Notes under the pieces: generated by a model
The model's input: the letters and a program-made list of their open reading frames with translations, nothing else
Databases searched by the model: none
Told to the model about the DNA's origin: nothing
Translations under genes and position numbers: made by a program
Assembly: GCA_902612915.1 (NCBI GenBank)
Contig: CACMFH010000006.1
Span: 19,047-83,046, forward strand
Direction of reading: 5' to 3'
DNA from: an uncultured SAR86 cluster bacterium
GTDB lineage: Bacteria > Pseudomonadota > Gammaproteobacteria > Magnimaribacterales > D2472
DNA: 64,000 nucleotides
Part shown: piece by piece, positions 56,543 to 64,000 of the stretch
How positions within the stretch are numbered: position 1 is the first letter of the stretch
Layout of the letters: every line of letters begins with the position of its first letter

Positions 56543-57097
56543 AGTAACGCCAGTTTGTCCTTGATATTTTCCATCACGATCTTTATAACTTATCTCACAC
56601 TCTTCATCTGATTCAAAAAATAGCATTTGAGCAACTCCCTCTCCGGCATAAATTTTTGCAGGAAGATTCGTTGTATTTGAGAACTCAAGAGTTACATGAC
56701 CCTCCCATTCAGGTTCGAGTGGAGTTACGTTTACAATAATTCCACATCTTGCATATGTTGATTTTCCTAAACACACAGTGAGAATATTCCTTGGAATTTT
56801 AAAGTACTCAACGGTTCTAGCTAATGCAAAAGAGTTTGGAGGAATAACACAAACATCTGAATTGATATCAACAAAGCTTTTTTCATCAAATGACTTAGGA
56901 TCCACTATCGCAGAATGGATGTTTGTAAAAACTTTAAATTCATTGGAGCACCTGACGTCATATCCATAACTAGAAACTCCATAAGAAATTAGTTTGTTGC
57001 CATTATTATCAAGCCTTACTTGATTTTTTGAAAATGGATCAATCATATTATGCTCCTGTGACATTTTTTGAATCCATTTATCTGATTTAATCGACAT
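56528..57097 (-). CDS. dcd: dCTP deaminase
   Basis: Deaminates dCTP to dUTP, the main route to dTMP in many Gram-negatives. The 189-residue trimeric enzyme has [16 protein letters not shown] near residues 40-55, [14 protein letters not shown] with the catalytic Glu region, [36 protein letters not shown] and [10 protein letters not shown]. It begins inside the 3' end of recR (11-base overlap). Confidence 0.97.
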   Translation of the reverse strand: MSIKSDKWIQKMSQEHNMIDPFSKNQVRLDNNGNKLISYGVSSYGYDVRCSNEFKVFTNIHSAIVDPKSFDEKSFVDINSDVCVIPPNSFALARTVEYFKIPRNILTVCLGKSTYARCGIIVNVTPLEPEWEGHVTLEFSNTTNLPAKIYAGEGVAQMLFFESDEECEISYKDRDGKYQGQTGVTLPKT

Positions 57098-57683
57098 CTA
57101 TTTCTATCCTTCCTTCTATAGCCCGAGCAATTGTAGTTCCATCAACATAATCTAACTCTCCTCCAATTGGAATACCATAAGAAATTCTTGAAACCTTTGC
57201 ATTTTTTATATGATCTTTTATAAATATTGCTGTTGCATCGCCTTCTACAGTGCTACTTGTTGCAAGAATTACTTCTTTTACTTCATCATTATTAGTAATG
57301 TTTAAGAGGTCATCAATACCCAAATCTTCAGGTCCAATACCATCAATTGGAGAAAGCCTACCTAATAAAACAAAATATCTGCCTCTGAAGCCACCAGTTG
57401 ATTCAATTGCTAATACATCAGATGGACTCTCAACAACACAAATACTGTTTGTATCTCTTGTAGAATCAGAGCAAACTCCACATAAATTATTTGATGTAAG
57501 CATCCTACAATTTGAGCATCTTTGAATACTCTCAATGGCATTAGATAGAGTATTTGCTAATATGCTAGCACCATCTTTATTTCTATCAAGTAAATATAAT
57601 GCCATTCTTTGAGCAGATTTTTTGCCAACACCAGGTAGGATAGTCAATGCATTTATGAGTTCATTTAATAGATCTTGGTTCAT
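57087..57683 (-). CDS. recR: Recombination mediator RecR
   Basis: Part of the RecFOR pathway for loading RecA at gaps. In 198 residues it has the helix-hairpin-helix [17 protein letters not shown], a four-cysteine zinc finger [16 protein letters not shown] and a Toprim domain with [16 protein letters not shown] and GVGPEDLGI-type segment. It starts 3 bases after dnaX; the ybaB gene that normally lies between dnaX and recR is absent. Confidence 0.97.
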   Translation of the reverse strand: MNQDLLNELINALTILPGVGKKSAQRMALYLLDRNKDGASILANTLSNAIESIQRCSNCRMLTSNNLCGVCSDSTRDTNSICVVESPSDVLAIESTGGFRGRYFVLLGRLSPIDGIGPEDLGIDDLLNITNNDEVKEVILATSSTVEGDATAIFIKDHIKNAKVSRISYGIPIGGELDYVDGTTIARAIEGRIEIDVD

Positions 57684-57686
57684 TTT

Positions 57687-59267
57687 TTACTTTGAGGGTT
57701 TAATGGTTTCTGGTTTTATCTTTCCATTAAATTTTTCCACGAAATCTTGTATTTCTCTATCTTTGCTAATTTGATCTTTTGCCAAGTTTTCTTCTTGTTC
57801 TATTTTACTTTCATTTAATTGAATTGGAGAATTAATTACATCTCCTTTCTCAATTTTAATATTAATTTTGTTTGAAAATTTAATTTCCAAGGTAGTTTTA
57901 AATTCCGACATGATACTCTCAGGAACTTCACCTAAATTTAAATCGGCTTTTAAAATCATACCTTCATCGTTGTGCGAAAAAAATGACATATTTCCAAAAT
58001 AATTTCTTGCAAAGGGGCTTAGTTCTAAAGAATTAAATAATTTCACCCAATCTTCGTTATTGTTAAGGAACTTATTTTCGATTGATTTTTCAGACGGAGG
58101 TCTATTAGTTTTTTTTATTTTTTTATCAACTTTTTTTAGACTTTTTTTTTCTGAATTACTTGGACTATTGTCTTGGTTGTTTTCTGAAAGTTTTTGAAGA
58201 GGATTAAAAGTAAGCATTCTTAATAAACAAATTTCAAGGCATTCTTTGGGATTTGGATGTACAGAAAATCTGGTAAAAGAATTCATACCTATTTCGTATA
58301 AAAGTTGACAAAATTCTTTGTCAATTTTATTTGATATGTTTTTTATATATTCACTTTCTGAATTATTTAGAACCTGTTCGATTGAAACTTGATGAAGTAT
58401 GCTTATCAAATCACGAAGAATGACATCATATTCAGGTAACAACTGCTCAATTTCAGCTAGCTTGTCAAAAACTTTCTTACCATCTCCATCGACTACACCT
58501 TCTAGAAGCTCAAATAAAAGTGAATCATCGATTGTTCCCAACAATTTCTTTACTTCATTACTATTAAGCTCGCCATTACCATGCGCGATTGCTTGATCAA
58601 GAATCGTCAAAGCATCTCTAACAGATCCGTTTGCTGATTTTGATATTAATTGAGTGCTATCATTATCATGTTTAATTTTTTCTTTTTTTAGTATCTTATT
58701 TAAGTGATTGTTCAGCATTTCTTCATTAACTGTTTTCAGACTAAGCTGTAAACATCTTGACTGAACTGTCTTTGGGATTATTTCTGGATTGGTTGTTGCA
58801 AAAATAAATACAACATGTGGTGGTGGTTCTTCTAAGGTCTTTAAAAGAGCGTTGAAACTTGCAGGTGAAAGCATATGAACTTCATCGATGAGGAAAATCT
58901 TATATCTACCCTTGGCAGGTTTATATTCAACCGTTTCTATTAAGTCCCTTATTTTTTCAACTTGAGTATTAGATGCAGCATCAATTTCTAAAAAGTCAAC
59001 GCTTCTTCCAGAAGTTATTTCAATAGTATTAGAACATTTGTTACACGGTACTGATGTTGGTTTGGTTTTACTCTCACAGTTTAAACATTTTGCTAAAATT
59101 CTTGCAATAGTAGTCTTACCAACTCCCCTTGTGCCAGAAAATATAAATGCCTGATGAATTTTTTCAGACTCAATACTGTTTACCAAAGCCCTCACGACGT
59201 GCTCTTGACCGATAACTTCTTCAAAGCATGAAGGTCTATATTTTCTAGCTAAAACCTCATAAGACAT
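57687..59267 (-). CDS. dnaX: DNA polymerase III subunits gamma and tau
   Basis: The clamp-loader ATPase, 526 residues. Walker A GTRGVGKT at 45-52, zinc Cys at 61, 64, 75 and 78, Walker B FLIDEVHML, SRC-type segment VQSRCLQL, and the domain III helices end near residue 360. A lysine-rich hinge (SEKKSLKKVDKKIKK, about 371-385) leads to a shorter C-terminal part than in E. coli tau. An A9 tract in the hinge could yield a truncated gamma form. The gene lies between recX and recR. Confidence 0.97.
   Translation of the reverse strand: MSYEVLARKYRPSCFEEVIGQEHVVRALVNSIESEKIHQAFIFSGTRGVGKTTIARILAKCLNCESKTKPTSVPCNKCSNTIEITSGRSVDFLEIDAASNTQVEKIRDLIETVEYKPAKGRYKIFLIDEVHMLSPASFNALLKTLEEPPPHVVFIFATTNPEIIPKTVQSRCLQLSLKTVNEEMLNNHLNKILKKEKIKHDNDSTQLISKSANGSVRDALTILDQAIAHGNGELNSNEVKKLLGTIDDSLLFELLEGVVDGDGKKVFDKLAEIEQLLPEYDVILRDLISILHQVSIEQVLNNSESEYIKNISNKIDKEFCQLLYEIGMNSFTRFSVHPNPKECLEICLLRMLTFNPLQKLSENNQDNSPSNSEKKSLKKVDKKIKKTNRPPSEKSIENKFLNNNEDWVKLFNSLELSPFARNYFGNMSFFSHNDEGMILKADLNLGEVPESIMSEFKTTLEIKFSNKINIKIEKGDVINSPIQLNESKIEQEENLAKDQISKDREIQDFVEKFNGKIKPETIKPSK
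58142..58150 (-). other. A9 slippery tract in dnaX
   Basis: Nine A in a row on the coding strand at codons 373-376 (GAA AAA AAA AGT). Adding one A leads to TGA five codons after the tract, and losing one A leads to TAA two codons after; either product ends at 376-380 residues, just behind clamp-loader domain III. Confidence 0.6.
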
Positions 59268-59276
59268 AGCATTGAA

Positions 59277-59729
59277 TCATAACATGTCATTACCAAAAAC
59301 TGATTCGATTTCTTTGAATCTAAAGCCTCTATTTTTAAGAAAACTCTTTTGTTTCAATTTTTCTTTGGTATCAGGACTAGGCCCATCTTTGAATTTTTTT
59401 GAAAAAGCTAATTTAGCAGCCGATTCCCAATCACCCTCTTCAATAATCACACTATTTGTAAGAGATTCATCAACACCTTTTGATGACAATTCAAAAGCAA
59501 TCTTTTTAGGTCCAAATCCCTTTCTTTTTCTAGCCGATACATAAGCTTCAGCATATCGCATATTATTTACTAAGTTATTATCATGAAGTTTTTCAACAAC
59601 AGATTCTATTATTTCTTTATTTTCAAAACGTGCAGAAAGCTTTTCTTTAATTTCTTTAAATGAATGTTCTCTTCTTGATAATAAATCTAGAGATTTGTTA
59701 TAAATGATATTGAATAGATCATCTGACAT
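59277..59729 (-). CDS. recX: Regulatory protein RecX
   Basis: A 150-residue helical protein of the RecX family, which limits RecA filament growth. LDLLSRREHSFKEIKEKLSARF, VEKLHDNNLVNNMRYAEAYVSARKRKGFGPKKIAFELSSKGV and the closing FLKNRGFRFKEIESV are the three RecX repeats. recA is not adjacent, which is unusual; it lies 9 bases ahead of dnaX in the same direction. Confidence 0.93.
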   Translation of the reverse strand: MSDDLFNIIYNKSLDLLSRREHSFKEIKEKLSARFENKEIIESVVEKLHDNNLVNNMRYAEAYVSARKRKGFGPKKIAFELSSKGVDESLTNSVIIEEGDWESAAKLAFSKKFKDGPSPDTKEKLKQKSFLKNRGFRFKEIESVFGNDML

Positions 59730-60184
59730 TATTCAAAAGGAATAACTCTTGATTTTCCATTTCTTTTTATGATTCTTACTTTTTGACCGGTAGTATATGA
59801 AAAATTACCAGCCTCTTGAATGATGGAAACAAAGCTACCAGATTCAGTCTCTATTAATAATTCAACTCCATCTTTTTTTGTTATTGCTGAACCAATCTCA
59901 GATCCAATAGCTGAACCTACTAAACCTCCTACAACTGCAGCAATATCAGATTCTGGTTCTGAATCTGTTGCATTTTTACCAACAGCTACCCCTATGGCTG
60001 CTCCAGCAGCAGCACCAACTTCTCTATCACCTTCAATTGTTACCATTGAAATATCTCTAATTGTTCCAAAAACAACATATTGTTGTTTTTGGGCATCTGA
60101 TCTTGAGACAACATCTGGCTGCAATGAACTATTCACACATGAGGATGTGGTGAAAATAAGTGCTATTAATAAAAAATTTTTCAA
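59729..60184 (-). CDS. SlyB/Pcp-like glycine-zipper outer membrane lipoprotein
   Basis: A 151-residue lipoprotein: the signal ends TTSSC (Cys near residue 16). A glycine-zipper region (GAAAGAAIGVAVG and GGLVGSAIGSEIGSAI, about 57-100) is followed by a small beta domain (VELLIETESGSFVSIIQE). This is the Pcp/SlyB architecture. It probably sits in the outer membrane; its exact role is unclear. Its stop shares one base with the recX start, and it overlaps the upstream gene by 4 bases. Confidence 0.87.
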   Translation of the reverse strand: MKNFLLIALIFTTSSCVNSSLQPDVVSRSDAQKQQYVVFGTIRDISMVTIEGDREVGAAAGAAIGVAVGKNATDSEPESDIAAVVGGLVGSAIGSEIGSAITKKDGVELLIETESGSFVSIIQEAGNFSYTTGQKVRIIKRNGKSRVIPFE

Positions 60185-60585
60185 GATTCTTTGCCTTTAG
60201 ATAATTTATAGTGTTTTATGAGATCATCTTTTATAACATAGTATTTTCTATTTTTCTCAAAACCATCTAAAAGCTTAACTTCATATATTTTTTCAAAATG
60301 TTTGGAATTTAAAATTTCAATCCTGTCGCCTTTATTTAATCTTACTAAGTTTCTTGAATCTACAATAGAAAACCTATCCCAATCTGAAAATATTCTTGCC
60401 TGGTAGGTATTATATGCATCATTAGAAAAAAAATATAAAACCTTGCTACTTGAAGGAGTCAGTTTATTGCTTCTAGATTCTAGATACCATGTTTGACCTT
60501 GTTCAATAGAAGGTAGTGCATCTTTAGCATTAAAAATAGCAGTAAAAGAAAATATAAATATAAGCAAAATAAATTTCGTTTTCAT
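60181..60585 (-). CDS. Small exported protein of unknown function
   Basis: The frame begins at 60609, but the ATG at 60585 gives a better signal peptide (MKTKFILLIFIFSFTAIFNAK), leaving a mature part of about 112 residues. It has YLESRSNKLTPSSSKVLYFFSNDAYNTYQARIF and a lysine-rich end, no recognised domain and no cysteines; the spacing of short hydrophobic strands suggests a beta fold. It overlaps the glycine-zipper lipoprotein gene by 4 bases, so the two are likely expressed together in the envelope. Confidence 0.7.
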   Translation of the reverse strand: MKTKFILLIFIFSFTAIFNAKDALPSIEQGQTWYLESRSNKLTPSSSKVLYFFSNDAYNTYQARIFSDWDRFSIVDSRNLVRLNKGDRIEILNSKHFEKIYEVKLLDGFEKNRKYYVIKDDLIKHYKLSKGKES

Positions 60586-60655
60586 AATAATTTTGACAAT
60601 TGAATTCAAATAAAGTTCTTATATAAGGATATTTTAAAATTACAAAAAAATAAAG

Positions 60656-60683
60656 CTTGAAAAAGTTAATAATGGCTATAAAT
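60656..60683 (+). promoter_or_regulatory. Candidate heat-shock (sigma-32-like) promoter of the hsp20 gene
   Basis: CTTGAAA at 60656-60662 is a perfect sigma-32 -35 box. CTATAAAT follows 13 bases later (60676-60683), agreeing only partly with the sigma-32 -10 consensus. Start near 60690 would place the first leader hairpin at the very 5' end. Confidence 0.5.
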
Positions 60684-60690
60684 AAAAGTT

Positions 60691-60782
60691 GATGAAGATG
60701 CCATAACGGATCTTCGCGTTAACAAGTGTATGCTTTTATAAGATACACATTTATAAAGTCGCTTTTAAGGAGGACTATTATG
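60691..60782 (+). promoter_or_regulatory. Putative ROSE-type RNA thermometer in the hsp20 leader
   Basis: Three hairpins lie in a row. First, GAAGAT (60694-60699) with ATCTTC (60710-60715), extended by CC/GG past a bulged G. Second, GTGTAT (60726-60731) with ATACAC (60743-60748), extended by CTT/AAG past a bulged G at 60732. Third, TCGCT (60759-60763) with AGGA (60768-60771), with G60761 bulged, which hides the Shine-Dalgarno. UYGCU pairing to AGGA with one bulged G is the signature of ROSE elements on small heat-shock genes. Confidence 0.6.
60767..60773 (+). promoter_or_regulatory. Full-consensus Shine-Dalgarno of hsp20
   Basis: AAGGAGG six bases before the ATG at 60780 is the strongest ribosome site I see in the window and decides that start over an upstream in-frame ATG at 60726. 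Confidence 0.9.
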
Positions 60783-61232
60783 ATACTTAACTTTACAGAC
60801 CCATTTTTCACAACACGTGTACTAGGGTTCGAACCTTTGTTTGATAGATTGCAAAGACTCTCTGAGTCTAATGATAGATCATCAAGCTATCCACCATATA
60901 ACATTAGCAAAGATGGTAATTATTTTGCCATTGAGGTTGCTGTAGCTGGATTGTCAAAAGATGATATCCAGATAGAGCTCGCTGAAGGAGTTCTATCAGT
61001 AAGCTACGATGGGCCAACCACTGAGGTTGTTAATGGTGAAAATAAGGTTGTATATCAAGGAATTGCTCAAAGAGCATTTAAACAACAATTTACTCTTTCT
61101 GAGGATGTTGTTGTCCAAGGTGCAGAATTGGTTAATGGTTTATTAACTATTAGTCTTGAGAAAATTATTCCTGATGAAAAGAAACCTAGGATGATTGAGA
61201 TTAAATCACCAAAAAGAATCTCAAGTAAATAA
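60780..61232 (+). CDS. Small heat-shock protein, Hsp20/IbpA family
   Basis: A 150-residue holdase that binds unfolding proteins. It begins MILNFTDPFFTTRVLGFEPLFDRLQRL, like the FDRLF-type N-terminus of IbpA. The alpha-crystallin domain (about 38-130) includes YPPYNISKDGNYFAIEVAVAGLSKDDIQIEL and the GLLTISLEKIIP strand with the conserved GxLxxxxxK pattern; a short basic tail has PRMIEI with an IxI anchor. The start follows the perfect Shine-Dalgarno. It is preceded by a heat-shock-like promoter and a structured leader. Confidence 0.95.
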   Translation: MILNFTDPFFTTRVLGFEPLFDRLQRLSESNDRSSSYPPYNISKDGNYFAIEVAVAGLSKDDIQIELAEGVLSVSYDGPTTEVVNGENKVVYQGIAQRAFKQQFTLSEDVVVQGAELVNGLLTISLEKIIPDEKKPRMIEIKSPKRISSK

Positions 61233-61249
61233 CAAATATAATGTGAAAT

Positions 61250-61268
61250 GGGGTGCATAATGCACCCC
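61250..61268 (+). terminator. Perfect hairpin behind hsp20, without T tract
   Basis: GGGGTGCA pairs with TGCACCCC around a three-base loop (TAA). No T run follows on either strand, so it may be a weak or Rho-aided terminator or an mRNA 3' stabiliser. It lies 17 bases after the stop. Confidence 0.5.
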
Positions 61269-61297
61269 AAATGTTAAATAGGATAAAATTACATTTA

Positions 61298-63277
61298 ATG
61301 AAATTTCTTAAAATATCCTTTCTACTATTCTTTTGCTTAGCAATAAATGCAGTGACTGTTGATACCGGTCATGCAAATGTCTCGTTGGTAAAGTTTAAAA
61401 ATGTAGACGAAGGTCAAAGCCAAACTCTTATTGGTATTAGAATGGATATGCAAGAGAATTGGCATACCTACTGGAAAAATCCTGGTGATTCAGGAGGCCC
61501 AATAAAAGTTAAATGGTCTCATGATGACAATATTGCAATAAGCGATTTATATTGGCCAACTCCAATTTTAATTCCATATGAACCACTAATGACATATGGG
61601 TATAAGAATTTTGTAATTTTTCCCTATGAGATTAATAACTCTAACGATCAGAATTCATTTATTGAGGCAAATATAGATTTTTTAATATGTGATGATATTT
61701 GTGTTCCAGAAAAAGCATTAATCAAAACAAATCTTAATGAAATTAAAAATGATGCTGAGCTTTATGATTGGTTTTTAAAAGTTCCATCTCAGACACTTCC
61801 AGTGAGGACATCGTTAGATAGTGAGTTCATAAATATAAGGTTTTCTTGGCCTACCGATGTTGGTTCCGCAATATTTTTTATCGATAATCAAGATATTATT
61901 GAACATGCTGCAGATCAAAAGCTTATTAAAGAAGAAAATAATTATCTGCTTAAGATTAAAAAATTAGATGATCTAAAATCTTTTGAGTATTTATCTGGAG
62001 TATTAACTATTAATGATAACGAGAGTTATATAATTGATACTGAAATTGAAAATGCTACTAAAAACTCATTTAATATTTCCTTTTTACAAGCTTTAATTTT
62101 TGCATTTGTAGGTGGCTTAATTTTAAATTTAATGCCGTGCGTTTTTCCAATAATTTCATTAAAAGTTCTAAGTTTTGTCTCGATGAGTAATCAATCGCCA
62201 TCAAAAATTAGAGCTCATTCCTTATCGTTTTGTGCTGGAGTGATGATTTCATTTCTTCTTATTGGATTTGCAATGATTGTGCTTAAACAAGCTGGTTTAT
62301 ATTTAGGCTGGGGATTTCAATTACAGTCACCACTTATTGTTGGATTACTAAGTTTATTAATGTTTGTAATTGGTTCAGTGCTTCTAAGCGATATTAACAT
62401 TGGCTCATCATTAACTAGACTTGGTAGCATAGGAACCAACGGAAGTTTACTAGGTTCCTTTTCTACAGGTATTTTGGCTGTTATTGTTGCCTCTCCATGC
62501 ACTGCACCATTTATGGGCGCAGCACTTGGTTATGCATTAATTCAACCCTCTGGAATTACATTACCAGTATTTTCTGCACTTGGTCTAGGTTTTGCATTTC
62601 CTTATTTTGTATTATCAGCCTCACCAAGTTTAATAAATTATCTACCGAAACCAGGTAATTGGATGGTTGCTTTGAAAGAATTTTTTGCATTTCCGATGTT
62701 TGCGACATCAATATGGTTAATATGGGTATTTAGCGTTCAAACATCTTCAAACGAAGTGATTTTTCTTTTAATGACGATTCTAATGATCTCGTTGCTAATA
62801 TGGATTGCTACAAAACTTAATAAATCTAGCAATAAATTAGTTATTTTTGTCATTGGAGCTTTCGTAATTTTCTTTCAATTCAGGGACATTCCTTCAAAAG
62901 AAATACAATCTACAAATACCTTAAAACTTGAGAGTTACGATTATGTTCAATGGAATAAAAATATAGAAAATGAATATAAAGATAAAAATCAAGCTTATTT
63001 AATTAATTTTACTGCTGCGTGGTGCATAACTTGCCAAACAAATGACAAAATTGCCTTATCAAGACCAAATGTTAAAGAATACATTTATGAAAATAACATC
63101 CAATACATTGTTGCTGATTGGACTAACAAAAATGATGAAATTCTAAAAACTCTTGAATCCTATAATAGAAATGGTGTTCCGTTGTATATTTTTTGGAAAC
63201 CTGGAATGAGCGAGTCGAAAATTTTACCTGCAATTTTAACAGAACAGATTTTACTAGAAAGTTTCAACAACTCTTAA
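61298..63277 (+). CDS. DsbD/ScsB-type thiol:disulfide interchange protein
   Basis: The frame opens at 61253 within the hairpin, but the ATG at 61298 gives a signal peptide (MKFLKISFLLFFCLAINA). The 659-residue protein has a periplasmic N-terminal domain with CDDICVPE (about residues 128-135), a membrane domain of about eight helices with the two redox cysteines in LMPCVFPIISLKVL and ASPCTAPFMGAAL, and a C-terminal thioredoxin domain with FTAAWCITCQ. It moves electrons from the cytoplasm to periplasmic targets. The N-terminal domain looks closer to ScsB than to E. coli DsbD. Confidence 0.92.
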   Translation: MKFLKISFLLFFCLAINAVTVDTGHANVSLVKFKNVDEGQSQTLIGIRMDMQENWHTYWKNPGDSGGPIKVKWSHDDNIAISDLYWPTPILIPYEPLMTYGYKNFVIFPYEINNSNDQNSFIEANIDFLICDDICVPEKALIKTNLNEIKNDAELYDWFLKVPSQTLPVRTSLDSEFINIRFSWPTDVGSAIFFIDNQDIIEHAADQKLIKEENNYLLKIKKLDDLKSFEYLSGVLTINDNESYIIDTEIENATKNSFNISFLQALIFAFVGGLILNLMPCVFPIISLKVLSFVSMSNQSPSKIRAHSLSFCAGVMISFLLIGFAMIVLKQAGLYLGWGFQLQSPLIVGLLSLLMFVIGSVLLSDINIGSSLTRLGSIGTNGSLLGSFSTGILAVIVASPCTAPFMGAALGYALIQPSGITLPVFSALGLGFAFPYFVLSASPSLINYLPKPGNWMVALKEFFAFPMFATSIWLIWVFSVQTSSNEVIFLLMTILMISLLIWIATKLNKSSNKLVIFVIGAFVIFFQFRDIPSKEIQSTNTLKLESYDYVQWNKNIENEYKDKNQAYLINFTAAWCITCQTNDKIALSRPNVKEYIYENNIQYIVADWTNKNDEILKTLESYNRNGVPLYIFWKPGMSESKILPAILTEQILLESFNNS

Positions 63278-63319
63278 ATAATAATATAATTCGAATTTAT
63301 AAATTTAACAGGGAATAAT

Positions 63320-64000
63320 ATGTTTGGTACACCTTTTCAAATATTTGGCACAGTTCACCTTATAACTATATTTTCAGTGATTATAGTTTCAATATTTTTA
63401 CCAAAGTTATATAAAAATAAATCTGAAAGTGATAAATCAATGATGAGCAAAATAATCGCAGGAATAATAGCTGCACATGTCATTATTTCTCCATATAAAG
63501 ATCTTTATCTGTTAGCAAATCCCTACGATTGGAGAGAAACAATTCCACTACATATGTGTGATCTTTCTGAAATATTTCTAATTTGGTTTTTATTAGGTGG
63601 GCCAAGGATTTTATATCTGTGCGCGTTTTTTTGGGGCCTGGGTGGAGCATCTATGGCAATTCTTACACCAGATATAAGTCATCATGATTTAGATTACATA
63701 TTTTTTATGATTGGCCATGGAATGATTATTGTTGGAATAATGTATGCAACAGTTTCTCTTGGTAATAGACCTTATGCAAAAGATATATTAAAAGTGTCAG
63801 CAATAACTGCTTTTATATTATTGCCAATAGTCTATGTGATTAATTTAATGTTAGGTGATCCTGCAAATTTTTGGTATTTGATGGCAAAACCAGATGGTGC
63901 TTCTCTAATGGATGTATTTCCAGAACCGCCATTGCATTTGTTAGTTACAACGCCGCTTGCAATTGCAGTTTTTTACTTAATATATTTACCTTATTTTATA
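63320..64000 (+). CDS. YwaF-like (TIGR02206) integral membrane protein, cut by window end
   Basis: An open frame of 227 codons runs from the ATG at 63320, preceded by AGGGA, to the window end. The protein has at least six hydrophobic helices, with FGTVHLITIF, WRETIPLHMCDLS, FWGLGGASMAILTPD and FFMIGHGMIIVGIMYA, which agree with the YwaF/TIGR02206 family. Conserved His residues in the membrane segments (HMC, GHG) hint at a metal or redox role, but the function is not known. It lies 42 bases after the DsbD-like gene. Confidence 0.82.
   Translation, partial: MFGTPFQIFGTVHLITIFSVIIVSIFLPKLYKNKSESDKSMMSKIIAGIIAAHVIISPYKDLYLLANPYDWRETIPLHMCDLSEIFLIWFLLGGPRILYLCAFFWGLGGASMAILTPDISHHDLDYIFFMIGHGMIIVGIMYATVSLGNRPYAKDILKVSAITAFILLPIVYVINLMLGDPANFWYLMAKPDGASLMDVFPEPPLHLLVTTPLAIAVFYLIYLPYFI

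Noticed and set aside
58081..58150. dnaX low-complexity lysine region as a sequencing error
   Set aside because: The frame remains open with a normal C-terminal domain on both sides, so the annotated run lengths are self-consistent; only slippage remains as a question.

Overview
The window is a compact, AT-rich stretch of a Gram-negative chromosome (about one third G+C by eye). Gene content and order are gammaproteobacterial: tig-clpP-clpX-lon-HU-ppiD, rnhA-dnaQ beside gloB-mltD, DUF3108-purN-purM-DUF2066-hda, and recR-dnaX. Intergenic spaces are very short, neighbouring genes often overlap, AT-rich codons are preferred, and there are two large TonB-dependent receptors and an alternative oxidase. 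This fits a streamlined marine gammaproteobacterium, most plausibly of the SAR86 type. That placement is inference; there is no rRNA in the window. No mobile element, prophage, CRISPR array or rRNA was seen, and no gene-free stretch exceeds 300 bases.

Layout. 1-4.4 kb: a PhzF-family enzyme cut by the window edge, an alternative oxidase, an SGNH hydrolase, an EtaA/AlmA-type Baeyer-Villiger monooxygenase and a HAD-IB phosphatase. 4.45-11.1 kb: a complete histidine operon headed by a TrpR-fold (YerC/HisR-like) regulator, in the order hisG, hisD-hisB fused in one frame, hisH, hisA, hisF, hisIE, hisC. No histidinol-phosphate phosphatase lies in the operon, but the divergent HAD gene is an excellent candidate. 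11.2-24.6 kb: tRNA-Ala, a metallo-beta-lactamase-fold hydrolase, two TonB receptors each with its own terminator, fabI-methyltransferase-thiolase, and a DASS transporter with gamma-glutamyltransferase. 24.6-32.8 kb: gltX, dnaQ, rnhA, gloB, mltD and a peptide ABC importer (oppA-B-C, no ATPase genes). 32.8-40.8 kb: the protein quality-control block ppiD, HU, lon, clpX, clpP, tig, with tRNA-His just ahead of tig. 40.9-46.5 kb: GST, trhO behind tRNA-Pro/tRNA-Arg, folD, gpsA and small membrane proteins behind tRNA-Val/tRNA-Asp, and an EamA permease. 46.5-60.6 kb: xseA, a LytM peptidase, TlpA-like thioredoxin, wrbA, DUF2069, sppA, hda, a PgsA-like synthase, DUF2066, purM, purN, DUF3108, dcd, recR, dnaX, recX and two small envelope proteins. 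60.6-64 kb: a small heat-shock protein with an elaborate 5' leader, a DsbD/ScsB-type reductase and a YwaF-like membrane protein cut by the window end.

The most interesting signals are: (i) the HisD-HisB fusion plus the adjacent unfused phosphatase; (ii) three consecutive hairpins, each with a bulged G, in the leader of the small heat-shock gene, the last masking a perfect Shine-Dalgarno with a UCGCU anti-SD as in ROSE RNA thermometers; (iii) an A9 tract in dnaX where a slip of one base either way gives an almost immediate stop, suggesting a gamma-like short form; (iv) tRNAs placed 9-17 bases ahead of protein genes on the same strand, including tRNA-Pro(UGG) directly ahead of trhO, whose known substrates include that tRNA class; and (v) many convergent gene pairs that overlap at their 3' ends, while recognisable intrinsic terminators appear only behind TonB receptors and HU.
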